This document shows, in pieces, positions 16,811 to 25,318 of a stretch of 64,000 nucleotides of DNA. Source of the DNA: Mycobacterium noviomagense (GTDB lineage: Bacteria; Actinomycetota; Actinomycetes; Mycobacteriales; Mycobacteriaceae); NCBI RefSeq assembly GCF_010731635.1, contig NZ_AP022583.1, forward strand, positions 1,922,001 through 1,986,000. The letters are read 5' to 3'. Made by a program: the position numbers and the translations under genes. Position 1 is the first letter of the stretch. Each line of letters starts with the position of its first letter. Under the pieces are notes generated by a model. That model was given only the letters and a program-made list of their open reading frames with translations. It did no database searches and was not told where the DNA came from.

Positions 16811-18180
16811 TGACTGACACCGAAGTCCAAGCAGCCGAAGAGCTTTCCGCGCCGGTGACGATCGGCGTCGATGCCTACCTGTCCGAGGAGTATGCGCGCG
16901 CCGAGCGCGACAAACTGTGGCGCAAGGTATGGCAGCAGGTCGGGCGGGTCGAAGATCTCCCCACAGTCGGCAGCTACCTGACCTACGACATTCTCGACGA
17001 TTCCATCGTGGTCGTGCGCACGGGGCCCGACACGTTCAAGGCCCACCACAACGTCTGCATGCACCGTGCCCGCCGACTGGTCGACACCCCGGAGGGGGCC
17101 AAAAACGCGTGTGGCCGCAAGAAGTCGTTCGTCTGCGGATTCCACGGCTGGACATACGACCTGGACGGCAGCTGTATCCATGTGCCCGAGAAGCAGGACT
17201 GGCAGGGTGCGCTGACACCGCAGAACACCCATCTGGCGCCGGTCAACGTCGACACCTGGGGCGGCTGGGTGTGGATCAACATGGACCCCGACTGCGAGCC
17301 GCTGCGGGACTATCTCGAACCCGCCGCCACCATGCTCGACCCGTTCCAGCTGGACAAGATGCGGTGTAAATGGCGCAAATGGCTGCATTTCCAATGCAAT
17401 TGGAAAGTCGCAATGGAGGCCTTCAACGAGACCTACCATGTCGCGACGACACATCCGCAGTTCAACAAGTTCGGCACCTTTCGCGGCTGGGCCAAGGCGC
17501 ACGGCCGGCACAGCAACATCGGTTACGACGCGCCGAAGGACCTGGAGAAGACCAAATCCAAGATCCGGCTCGGCACCGGCGCCGACCCGCGCATCTCCAC
17601 TGCGGAAATGCAGGTCTACACCTTGGAGGAAACCAACGCCACCACCACCAAGACGCTGGCCGACGCGGCGCGCCGACTGGTCGACGAACTACCCGAAGGC
17701 ACCCCGGCCGACCAGGTGCTCGAGCACTGGCTGTCGTCGGCTCGCCGCGACGACGCAGCCCGCGGCGTGATCTGGCCGACCATCGATCCCGAACACCTCG
17801 CCAAGAGTGGGACCGCATGGCAGATTTTTCCGAACTTCCAGATCGGGCAGGGCTTGACCACCGCCCTGTGCTACAGCGCCCGCCCGTACGGCTACGACCC
17901 GAATATGTGCCTCTTCGAGGCATCCTGCTACGAGCTCTACCCGGAAGGCCAAGAGCCTCATCCAGAGTGGGAGTATCTTCCGCCCGATGACCCCAACTGG
18001 CGGACGGTGTTTCCGCAGGACTTCTCCAACATGGCCGCAGTGCAGCAAGGCATGAAATCACTTGGCTTCACAGGCACAAAACCCAACCCCTACATGGAAC
18101 GCAGCACCGCCAACCTGCACCGCAACCTCGCCGAGTACATGGGTACCGGCGCACCGCGCGAACTGGGTAACGAAAGCTGA
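16810..18180 (+). CDS. Rieske non-heme iron oxygenase, large (alpha) subunit
   Basis: 456 residues from ATG 16810 (MTDTEVQAAEELS). The Rieske [2Fe-2S] ligands are visible as CMH (NVCMHRARRL, about residue 82) and CGFHGWTYD (about 112), with a 25-30-residue spacing. The mononuclear iron site motif is EAFNETYHVATTH (about 203-215), giving the two His; the Asp ligand is expected later. The protein is a ring-hydroxylating or C-H hydroxylating oxygenase of the aromatic dioxygenase alpha-subunit group. No small subunit, ferredoxin or reductase is encoded in the cluster, so electrons must come from elsewhere. It is sandwiched between an SDR (one-base overlap) and a Baeyer-Villiger monooxygenase (two-base gap). 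Confidence 0.9.
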   Translation: MTDTEVQAAEELSAPVTIGVDAYLSEEYARAERDKLWRKVWQQVGRVEDLPTVGSYLTYDILDDSIVVVRTGPDTFKAHHNVCMHRARRLVDTPEGAKNACGRKKSFVCGFHGWTYDLDGSCIHVPEKQDWQGALTPQNTHLAPVNVDTWGGWVWINMDPDCEPLRDYLEPAATMLDPFQLDKMRCKWRKWLHFQCNWKVAMEAFNETYHVATTHPQFNKFGTFRGWAKAHGRHSNIGYDAPKDLEKTKSKIRLGTGADPRISTAEMQVYTLEETNATTTKTLADAARRLVDELPEGTPADQVLEHWLSSARRDDAARGVIWPTIDPEHLAKSGTAWQIFPNFQIGQGLTTALCYSARPYGYDPNMCLFEASCYELYPEGQEPHPEWEYLPPDDPNWRTVFPQDFSNMAAVQQGMKSLGFTGTKPNPYMERSTANLHRNLAEYMGTGAPRELGNES

Positions 18181-18182
18181 CT

Positions 18183-20015
18183 ATGGACTGCCCACCGACG
18201 CAGACTCCCGACGACATCGACATCGACGCGCTGCGGGAAAAATACCGGCACGAGCGCGACAAGCGGCTGCGCGCCGAAGGCTCCAAGCAATACGTCGAAC
18301 TGACCGGGGAATTCGCCGACTTCTACGAAACCGACCCGCACACACCGTTCGTCCCCCGGGAGCCGATCTCGGCGGATATCGACGTTGCCGTGCTCGGCGG
18401 CGGCTTCGCCGGACTACTGTGCGCCGCGCACCTGAAACGAGCCGGCGTCGACGACGTCCGGATCATCGAGCTGGGCGGCGACTTCGGCGGCGTCTGGTAC
18501 TGGAACCGCTTCCCAGGAATCCAGTGCGACAACGAGTCCTATTGCTACGTTCCGCTGCTCGAAGAGCTCAACTACATCCCCTCGAAGAAATTCGCGGACG
18601 GCACCGAGATCTACGAGCATTGCCGCAGAATCGGAAAGCACTACGGCCTCTACGATGCCGCGATCTTCTCCACCCTGGTTCGCGAACTGCACTGGGACGA
18701 CGAGATCAAACGCTGGCGGATCGGTACCAAGCGCGACGACGACATCCGCGCCCGCTTCGTCGTCATGGCGTCGGGCAACTTCCACCGGCCGAAGCTGCCG
18801 GGCATCCCCGGAATCAAGGACTTCAAGGGACACAGCTTTCACTCGTCGCGGTGGGACTACGACTACACCGGCGGCGACGCCACCGGCGGGCTGGACAAGC
18901 TGCACGACAAGCGGGTCGCGATCGTCGGCACCGGCGCCACCGCCATCCAGGTAATCCCGTTCCTGGGCCGCTACACCAAGCACCTCTACGTCTTTCAGCG
19001 CACACCCTCAACCGTCGACGAGCGCAACAACATCCCAACCGATCCGGCGTGGGTGGCGTCGTTGCAGCCCGGATGGCAGAAGGAGCGGCAACGCAACTTC
19101 CATGCCTGGACCTTCGAAGGTGGCGCACCCGGCCAGCCCGACCTCGTCTGCGACTTCTGGACCGAACTCGGACGCAACACCGCCGCAAGGATTCTCGCGC
19201 TGGAAAACCCGGCCACAGTCACCCCCGAGCAATTCATGGCGATACGGGAAGAAGAAGACTACAAGGTGATGGAGCGGCTGCGCCGCCGCATCGAGGCCGT
19301 CGTCGAAGACAAGCAAACCGCCGAGATGCTCAAACCCTACTACCGGTTCCTGTGCAAGCGGCCCTGCTCCAACGACGACTACCTGCCGACCTTCAACCGA
19401 CCGAACGTCACGCTGGTCGATGTCTCGGCATCAAAAGGCGTCGAAAAGGCCACCGAAAAGGGCTTGGTGGCCAACGGTATCGAATACGAAGTCGACTGCA
19501 TTATCTACGCGAGCGGTTTCGAGATCACCACCGACATCAGCCGCCGCTACAGCATCGAGACGATCGAAGGCCGCGACGGCGTATCGCTGTTCGACTACTG
19601 GCGCGACGGTTTCCGTACCTTGCACGGCATGACCAGCCGCGGCTTTCCCAACCAGTTCTACACCGGCTTCACCCAAGTCGGTGTGTCGGCGAACATCAGC
19701 GCCAACTACGAGCTGCAAGGCGAACACATCGCCTACATCATCGCGCAGACCATGGCGCGCGGCGCGACGACCGTCGAACCCACCCAAGAGGCCCAGGACC
19801 AGTGGTGCCGGACCATCCGCGAGACCGCCGTCGACAACAGCCAATTCGAAATGGAGTGCACTCCGGGCTATTACAACAACGAGGGCGGCGGAGGCGGCGA
19901 GGGGATCCGCTCGCATCTCGGGGAACCGTATGGTCCTGGGTTCTACGCGTTCGGTGACCTGTTGGCCGAGTGGCGCGCAAAGGGCGACCTCGACGGCCTC
20001 ATCCTCGGCGCATGA
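18183..20015 (+). CDS. Type I Baeyer-Villiger monooxygenase (FAD, NADPH)
   Basis: 610 residues from ATG 18183. A helical N-terminal extension (ALREKYRHERDKRL) precedes the FAD dinucleotide loop VLGGGFAGLLCA (about residues 70-80). The BVMO fingerprint FxGxxxHxxxW(P/D) appears as FKGHSFHSSRWD (about 214-225), and the NADPH loop as IVGTGATAIQ (about 245-254). Length and extension resemble the cyclopentadecanone/steroid-type BVMOs rather than the about 540-residue cyclohexanone enzymes. That suggests bulky or large-ring ketones, but this is inference. The reaction inserts oxygen next to a ketone to give an ester or lactone. Its stop overlaps the next ATG (ATGA), so the two are coupled. Confidence 0.9.
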   Translation: MDCPPTQTPDDIDIDALREKYRHERDKRLRAEGSKQYVELTGEFADFYETDPHTPFVPREPISADIDVAVLGGGFAGLLCAAHLKRAGVDDVRIIELGGDFGGVWYWNRFPGIQCDNESYCYVPLLEELNYIPSKKFADGTEIYEHCRRIGKHYGLYDAAIFSTLVRELHWDDEIKRWRIGTKRDDDIRARFVVMASGNFHRPKLPGIPGIKDFKGHSFHSSRWDYDYTGGDATGGLDKLHDKRVAIVGTGATAIQVIPFLGRYTKHLYVFQRTPSTVDERNNIPTDPAWVASLQPGWQKERQRNFHAWTFEGGAPGQPDLVCDFWTELGRNTAARILALENPATVTPEQFMAIREEEDYKVMERLRRRIEAVVEDKQTAEMLKPYYRFLCKRPCSNDDYLPTFNRPNVTLVDVSASKGVEKATEKGLVANGIEYEVDCIIYASGFEITTDISRRYSIETIEGRDGVSLFDYWRDGFRTLHGMTSRGFPNQFYTGFTQVGVSANISANYELQGEHIAYIIAQTMARGATTVEPTQEAQDQWCRTIRETAVDNSQFEMECTPGYYNNEGGGGGEGIRSHLGEPYGPGFYAFGDLLAEWRAKGDLDGLILGA

Positions 20016-20938
20016 TGGCTGAACTCAAGTTCGACGATCGGGTAGCCGTCATAACCGGGGCGGGCCGCGGACTTGGCCGTGCCTACGCGCTGTTGCTGGC
20101 GTCGAAAGGAGCCAAAGTCGTTGTCAACGACATCGGCGCCAGCCTGACGGGGAACGGTGTCGACGCCGGACCCGCGCAAGCTGTTGTGGACGAGATCAGG
20201 GCAGCCGGCGGGGAAGCGGTCGCGTGCACGGAAACCGTTGCGACACCGGACGGCGGCAAGGCGATCATTGAGGCGGCTCTCGATCACTACGGACGTATCG
20301 ACATCCTCATCCACAATGCAGGCAACGTCCGTCGGGCGTCGTTGAAAGCGATGAGCTCCGACGATTTCGATGCGGTCATCGATGTTCATCTGCGGGGCGC
20401 CTTCCATGTGGTGCGGCCCGCGTTCCCGTTGATGTGCGCCACGCACTACGGCCGCATCGTCTTGACGTCGTCGATCGGCGGGCTCTACGGCAACCACGGC
20501 GTTGCGAACTACGCCGCCGCCAAGGCCGGCGTTATCGGGTTGTCCAATGTCATCGCGCTGGAGGGCGCCGCCGAGGGTGTGCAGTGCAACGTCATCGTGC
20601 CGGCGGCAGAGTCGCGGATGGCCGAAGGCATTGACACGTCGGCCTACCCGCCGTGGGGCCCGGAGCTGGTGGCGCCGGTGGTGGGCTGGCTGGCCCACGA
20701 ATCCTGTTCGATCACCGGCGAAATTTTGATTGCCCTCGCCGGGCGGGTGGCCAAAGCCGTTGTTGCCGAGAGCCCTGGCGTGTATCGCCCGTCATGGTCG
20801 GTTGAGCAAGTTGGCGAAGACATCGACGCGATCCGCGACATGACGTCGCCGATGGTGTTTCCGGCCGTTCCCGACGGTCACGTCGAGCACATCCGCTACA
20901 GCTTCGAGATGGCCCGGGCCGAGGCCCGCTATGGCTAG
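20012..20938 (+). CDS. Short-chain dehydrogenase, MFE-2 (3-hydroxyacyl-CoA dehydrogenase) type
   Basis: 308 residues from ATG 20012, overlapping the BVMO stop by four bases. Key features are the cofactor loop ITGAGRGLGRAYAL, VVVNDIGASLTGNG with the Asp that favours NAD, HNAGNVRR, LTSSIGGLYGN (Ser) and NYAAAKAGVIGL (Tyr/Lys, about residues 166-170). The VVNDIG segment followed by a long loop up to AVVDEI is typical of the dehydrogenase part of peroxisomal multifunctional enzyme 2 and its mycobacterial homologues, which act on (3R)-hydroxyacyl-CoAs. The extended C-terminus (YRPSWSVEQVGEDIDAIRD) also fits that group. A side-chain beta-oxidation step is therefore likely. Its last eight bases overlap the CoA-transferase gene. 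Confidence 0.85.
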   Translation: MMAELKFDDRVAVITGAGRGLGRAYALLLASKGAKVVVNDIGASLTGNGVDAGPAQAVVDEIRAAGGEAVACTETVATPDGGKAIIEAALDHYGRIDILIHNAGNVRRASLKAMSSDDFDAVIDVHLRGAFHVVRPAFPLMCATHYGRIVLTSSIGGLYGNHGVANYAAAKAGVIGLSNVIALEGAAEGVQCNVIVPAAESRMAEGIDTSAYPPWGPELVAPVVGWLAHESCSITGEILIALAGRVAKAVVAESPGVYRPSWSVEQVGEDIDAIRDMTSPMVFPAVPDGHVEHIRYSFEMARAEARYG

Positions 20939-22160
20939 CGCGACCGGGCCGCTGGCCGGAGTGCGGGTGCTCGATCTGACCGCGATGGTGATGGGCCCCT
21001 ACTGCACCCAGATCATGGCCGACATGGGCGCTGACGTGATCAAAGTCGAGCCGCCGGAGGGCGATACGACCCGCTACATTTCGGTCGGACCGGTGCCCGG
21101 GATGAGCGGTGTCTTCGTCAACGTCAACCGCGGCAAGCGCAGCGTCGTCTTGGATCTGCAGACCGAAGCCGGCAAGACCGCGCTGCGGGCGCTGATCGAA
21201 ACCGCGGACGTGTTCATCCATTCGATGCGCGCCAAGGCGATCGCTCGGCTCGGATTCAGTTATGACGAGGTCGTCGCCGTCAACCCGGCCATCATCTACA
21301 CCAACTGCTACGGCTACGGCCGGCGCGGGCCCGACCGCGACCTGCCCGCCTATGACGACACCATCCAGGCCGAATGCGGGTTGCCCGCTGTCCAAAAGCA
21401 ATTGACCGGCGAGGCAAGCTATGTCGGCACGATCATGGCCGACAAAGTGGCCGGCCTGACGGCGCTCTACGCCACCATGATGGCGCTGTTTCACCGCGAA
21501 CGAACCGGCCAAGGGCAAGAGGTCGAGGTCAGCATGTTCGAGACCTTGGCCTCGTTCATGCTCGTCGAGCACGCCAACGGCGCCATCTTCGATCCGCCGC
21601 TCGGGCCCGCCGGCTACCCTCGAGCCTTGGCACCCAACCGGCGGCCCTACCGCACCAGCGACGGCTATATCGCCGCGCTGATCTACACCGACAAACATTG
21701 GGCCGCTTTCATCGACGCCGTGCGGCCCGCCTGGGCCAGCGACCAGTACGCGACACTCGAGCAGCGAGCACGCCAGATCGACTCCGTTTACGCCTTGGTG
21801 GCCGAGACAATGCAGGAGCGGACCACCGAGGAGTGGTTGAAGCTGTTCCGCGAGCTGGAGATACCTGCTGCGCCGATCCGCACACCGGGTGCACTGTTCG
21901 ACAACCCGCAACTCAACGCTGTCGGGTTGTTCGAGACCGTCGACACCCCGCACGGTCGGATGCGCTTTCCCGGTGTGCCGACGTGGTTTTCGCGCACACC
22001 GGGCCGCGTCGCCGGCCCGGCACCGGAGCTGGGTGCAGACACCAGCGCGGTGCTCGACGAAGTTGGCCTGGCACCAGTTAGCGCGAGCAGACGCAAAAGC
22101 ACCGGACACGCCGACGGAAAAGAGGCTTTTGCGTCTGCTCGCCCACGAAAGGAGACGTGA
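20931..22160 (+). CDS. Family III CoA-transferase (CaiB/BaiF/Frc)
   Basis: 409 residues from ATG 20931. Family III features are GPLAGVRVLDLTAMVMGPYC at the start, ADMGADVIKVEPPEGD with the conserved KVE, NRGKRSVVLDL, and PAYDDTIQAECG, where the catalytic Asp of the family is expected (about residue 146). EVSMFETLASF follows. These enzymes exchange CoA between acids. The protein should end near LDEVGLAP, but the frame continues for about 30 residues through an 18-bp inverted repeat (22083-22142), giving a tail with no family look. The gene overlaps the SDR before it and meets the ThDP gene after it, so it is mid-operon. Confidence 0.87.
   Translation: MASATGPLAGVRVLDLTAMVMGPYCTQIMADMGADVIKVEPPEGDTTRYISVGPVPGMSGVFVNVNRGKRSVVLDLQTEAGKTALRALIETADVFIHSMRAKAIARLGFSYDEVVAVNPAIIYTNCYGYGRRGPDRDLPAYDDTIQAECGLPAVQKQLTGEASYVGTIMADKVAGLTALYATMMALFHRERTGQGQEVEVSMFETLASFMLVEHANGAIFDPPLGPAGYPRALAPNRRPYRTSDGYIAALIYTDKHWAAFIDAVRPAWASDQYATLEQRARQIDSVYALVAETMQERTTEEWLKLFRELEIPAAPIRTPGALFDNPQLNAVGLFETVDTPHGRMRFPGVPTWFSRTPGRVAGPAPELGADTSAVLDEVGLAPVSASRRKSTGHADGKEAFASARPRKET
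22083..22142. repeat. 18-bp perfect inverted repeat overlapping the CoA-transferase 3' end
   Basis: GCGAGCAGACGCAAAAGC at 22083-22100 is the exact reverse complement of 22125-22142, with a 24-base loop. It lies inside the last 30 codons of the CoA-transferase gene and just before the ribosome site of the next gene. It looks like an inserted palindromic element that extended the reading frame. The same arm motif is, from memory, common in mycobacterial intergenic DNA, but that was not checked. Confidence 0.75.
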
Positions 22161-22162
22161 CG

Positions 22163-23869
22163 ATGGGCGTACCGGTCTACAAGCGCATTCTCGATCTGTT
22201 CGAGGTCGAGGGCGTGAACACGCTGTTCGGCATCCCCGACCCGAACTTCGTGCACATGTTCCGTGAAGCCGAAGCGCGTGGCTGGACGGTGGTTGCGCCG
22301 CATCACGAGGAAAGCGCGGGCTTCATGGCCGAAGCGGTGTCGCGCATGACCGGCAAGCCCGGTCTGTGCATCGGCACGCTGGGGCCCGGTGTGGCCAACC
22401 TGGCCGGAGCGATGATGTGCGCCAAGGTCGAAAACTCGCCGGTGATCTTCCTCGGCGGCCAGCGGGCACGCATCACTGAACGTCGAGTGCGCCGCGGACG
22501 CATCCAATTCGTCCAGCAGGAACGGCTTTTCGCGCCGTCGGTCAAGTTCAGCGCCTCGATCGAGTACGCCGACCAGACCGACGAGCTCGTGCACGAGGCC
22601 ATCCGGCGTGCGATGTCCGGTACCCCGGGCCCGGCCTACATCGAATACCCCGCGCACGTGATCACCCAAGAGCTCGAGGTGGCAGAACCGTTGTCGCCCA
22701 ACGCCTACCGGCTCGTCAACCAGGGCGCCGGCGCGCCGGAGATCGCTCGAGCGGCGGCGCTGATCCGCGACGCCAAGGCGCCGATCCTGCTGGTCGGTCA
22801 CGCTGTGCACACGTCACGCAGCGGTCCTGCGGTCAAGGCGCTCGCCGATGTGATGGCGTGCCCGGTGATCCAGACCTCCGGCGGCACTTCGTTCATTGCT
22901 GGGCTTGAAGACCGCACCTTCCCTTACGGTTTCTCGTCGGCGGCGGTCGAGGCGGTGGTCACATCGGATCTATGCGTGGCACTCGGAACCGAGCTCGGTG
23001 AACCCGTCCATTACGGCACCACCCGCCACTGGGCCGACAACAACGCCCACCGCAAATGGATCTACGTCGAGCAGGACCCGTTGGCGATCGGAGTGAACCG
23101 GCCGGTCGACGTGGCGCTGGTGGGAGACCTGCGTGGCGTCGTGCCCCAACTGATCGAGGCACTCAGAGACAAACCACGCACACCGTCGGCCGATCTCGAA
23201 CGCTGGATCAAACAGGACGTCGAGCACGTGGCCGAACTGGCCGAAACCGCGCCGAGCGGCCAAACCCCCATCCACACGGCACGTTTCGTGGTCGAAGCGA
23301 CCAAGGCCTTCCCGAAGGCCGGCATCATGGTGCGTGACGGCGGCGCCACGGTCATCTTCCAGTGGACCTATTCACAGGCCAAGCCGCACGACGTCATCTG
23401 GAACCAGAACTTCGGCCACCTCGGCACCGGGCTGCCCTACGCGGTCGGCGCGTCGGTCGCCGACGGCGGCAAGCGGCCGGTCATGCTGCTGACCAGCGAC
23501 TCGTCGTTCCTGTTCCATATCGCTGAACTGGAGACCGCCGCGCGGCTGAAACTGCCGTTGGTCTGTGTGGTCGGCGTCGACCACCAGTGGGGCCTCGAAG
23601 TCGGGGTCTACAAGCGCACCTTCGAGCAGCCGTCGTCACAGCCGGGCGTGCACTGGAGCAAGAACGTGCGCTTCGACAAGATCGCCGAGGGGCTGGGCTG
23701 CCACGGCGAGTACGTCGAGAAAGACGACGACATCGCCCCGGCAATCAAACGGGCCTACGCGAGCGGCAGACCCGCTGTCGTCCATGTCTGCATCGATCCC
23801 AAAGTCAATTCGGAAGAAATGCCCAACTACGGCGAATTCAGAACCTGGTACGCCGAGGGAACTCAGTAG
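22163..23869 (+). CDS. ThDP-dependent enzyme (acetolactate synthase / 2-hydroxyacyl-CoA lyase superfamily)
   Basis: 568 residues from ATG 22163, eight bases after AAAGGAG; GTG 22157 is less well placed. The three-domain layout fits this superfamily. The N-terminal PYR domain has the catalytic Glu in HHEESAGFMAEAV (about residue 48). A central Rossmann-like domain includes APILLVGHAVHTS. The C-terminal PP domain has FGHLGTGLPYAVGA. The usual Mg/ThDP motif GDGSF...N is replaced by SDSSFLFHIAELETA: the first Asp is kept, but both glycines and the Asn are changed. It could be a decarboxylase, carboligase or lyase. Next to a CoA-transferase and an aldehyde dehydrogenase, an acyl-CoA lyase giving an aldehyde is a reasonable guess. 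Confidence 0.82.
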   Translation: MGVPVYKRILDLFEVEGVNTLFGIPDPNFVHMFREAEARGWTVVAPHHEESAGFMAEAVSRMTGKPGLCIGTLGPGVANLAGAMMCAKVENSPVIFLGGQRARITERRVRRGRIQFVQQERLFAPSVKFSASIEYADQTDELVHEAIRRAMSGTPGPAYIEYPAHVITQELEVAEPLSPNAYRLVNQGAGAPEIARAAALIRDAKAPILLVGHAVHTSRSGPAVKALADVMACPVIQTSGGTSFIAGLEDRTFPYGFSSAAVEAVVTSDLCVALGTELGEPVHYGTTRHWADNNAHRKWIYVEQDPLAIGVNRPVDVALVGDLRGVVPQLIEALRDKPRTPSADLERWIKQDVEHVAELAETAPSGQTPIHTARFVVEATKAFPKAGIMVRDGGATVIFQWTYSQAKPHDVIWNQNFGHLGTGLPYAVGASVADGGKRPVMLLTSDSSFLFHIAELETAARLKLPLVCVVGVDHQWGLEVGVYKRTFEQPSSQPGVHWSKNVRFDKIAEGLGCHGEYVEKDDDIAPAIKRAYASGRPAVVHVCIDPKVNSEEMPNYGEFRTWYAEGTQ

Positions 23870-23881
23870 GAGGATGGCTTC

Positions 23882-25318
23882 ATGCGCGAATATGTGAAGT
23901 TCTACATCGATGGTCAGTGGGTCGATCCCGTGCGACCTAACCCTTTCGACATCGAAAATCCCGCTACTCAACAGATCACCGGCAAAATCTCACTTGGTTC
24001 GGCCGCCGACGTCGACGTGGCGGTGAATGCGGCCCGAAGGGCGTTCGCCACATGGTCGCAAAGCAGCCGCGAAGAGCGCCTTGATCTTCTGCAAGCGATT
24101 CTCGCGGAATACCAAAGACGCGCTGACGACCTTGCAGGAGCAGTGACGGAGGAGATGGGTGCGCCGCCATCGTTGGCCGCTGGGCCGCAGGTGCAGCTCG
24201 GCCTCGGTCACCTGATGACTGCCATAGATGTGCTGAAGAACTTTTCGTTCGAGGAACAGCACGGTGCAACCCTGGTGGTCAAGGAGCCGATCGGGGTATG
24301 CGGGCTGATCACACCGTGGAACTGGCCGCTCAACCAGATCGCAGTCAAGGTGTACCCGGCACTGGCGACCGGCTGCACGATGATCTTGAAGCCTTCGGAG
24401 GTTGCGCCCTACTCGGCATACATCTTCACCGAAATCCTCGATGCCGCAGGCGTTCCAGCAGGGGTATACAACCTGGTCAATGGCGACGGCCCGGGCGTGG
24501 GGGTGGCGCTGTCCCGTCACCCCGACATCGACATGGTTTCGTTTACCGGTTCCACCCGCGCCGGCATCGACGTGGCTGCAAACGCCGCCCCGACGGTGAA
24601 GCGAGTGACCCAGGAACTGGGGGGCAAGAGCCCGAACATCGTCCTGGACGATGCGGAATTCGAGAACAGCGTCCGTGCCGGCGTGGTCAACATGATGCTG
24701 AACACCGGCCAGAGCTGTAACGCGCCGTCGCGCATGCTGGTGCCTAAATCACGCATGGCCGAAGCGGTCGCAATTGCCCGCGAAGCCGCCGAACAGGTGA
24801 AGGTCGGCGACCCCGATGACAGCCGTGCAATCGGACCGCTTGCCTCAAGAGCGCAGTTCGACAAGGTTCAGCGCTTGATCCAAAAGGGTATCGACGAGGG
24901 CGCCATGCTGGTCACCGGCGGCACCGGCCGGCCAGATGGACTGGACACCGGCTACTACGTCAAGCCCACCGTCTTTGCCGACGTCACCAATGACATGACC
25001 ATCGCCCGCGAGGAAATCTTCGGGCCGGTGCTGTGCATGATCGGTTACGACGACATCGACCACGCGATCGAAATTGCCAACGACACAGACTACGGTCTGG
25101 CCGGATACGTTTCGGGAGCCGACCTCGACAAGGCGCGCACCGTTGCGCGCCGGATCCGTGCTGGCTGGGTGACAATCAACCACGCCTTCGACATGAACGC
25201 GCCTTTCGGCGGCTACAAGGGAAGCGGCAACGGTCGCGAATGGAGTGAGTTCGGCTTCCACGAGTACTTGGAGATCAAAAGCGTCCTTGGCCACGCGCCC
25301 GAAAAGGCGGCAGGTTAG
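23882..25318 (+). CDS. NAD(P)-dependent aldehyde dehydrogenase
   Basis: 478 residues from ATG 23882, with a strong TAGGAGGATGG site that includes the stop of the ThDP gene. ALDH landmarks are TPWNWPLNQI (about residues 143-152), FTGSTRAG (cofactor loop, about 222), the general-base Glu in QELGGKSPN (about 246) and the catalytic Cys in NTGQSCNAPS (about 280). EEIFGPVL and the final NHAFDMNAPFGGYKGSGNGRE also fit. It oxidises an aldehyde to an acid and is close to the EutE/betaine-type broad ALDHs. As last gene of the operon it would remove the aldehyde made by the ThDP enzyme, or a ring-opened hydroxy-aldehyde. Confidence 0.9.
   Translation: MREYVKFYIDGQWVDPVRPNPFDIENPATQQITGKISLGSAADVDVAVNAARRAFATWSQSSREERLDLLQAILAEYQRRADDLAGAVTEEMGAPPSLAAGPQVQLGLGHLMTAIDVLKNFSFEEQHGATLVVKEPIGVCGLITPWNWPLNQIAVKVYPALATGCTMILKPSEVAPYSAYIFTEILDAAGVPAGVYNLVNGDGPGVGVALSRHPDIDMVSFTGSTRAGIDVAANAAPTVKRVTQELGGKSPNIVLDDAEFENSVRAGVVNMMLNTGQSCNAPSRMLVPKSRMAEAVAIAREAAEQVKVGDPDDSRAIGPLASRAQFDKVQRLIQKGIDEGAMLVTGGTGRPDGLDTGYYVKPTVFADVTNDMTIAREEIFGPVLCMIGYDDIDHAIEIANDTDYGLAGYVSGADLDKARTVARRIRAGWVTINHAFDMNAPFGGYKGSGNGREWSEFGFHEYLEIKSVLGHAPEKAAG

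Noticed and set aside
15943..18180. A 745-codon open frame that includes the Rieske gene
   Set aside because: Only the part from ATG 16810 has protein-like sequence. The upstream part is an out-of-frame reading of the SDR gene, rich in Arg/Gly.
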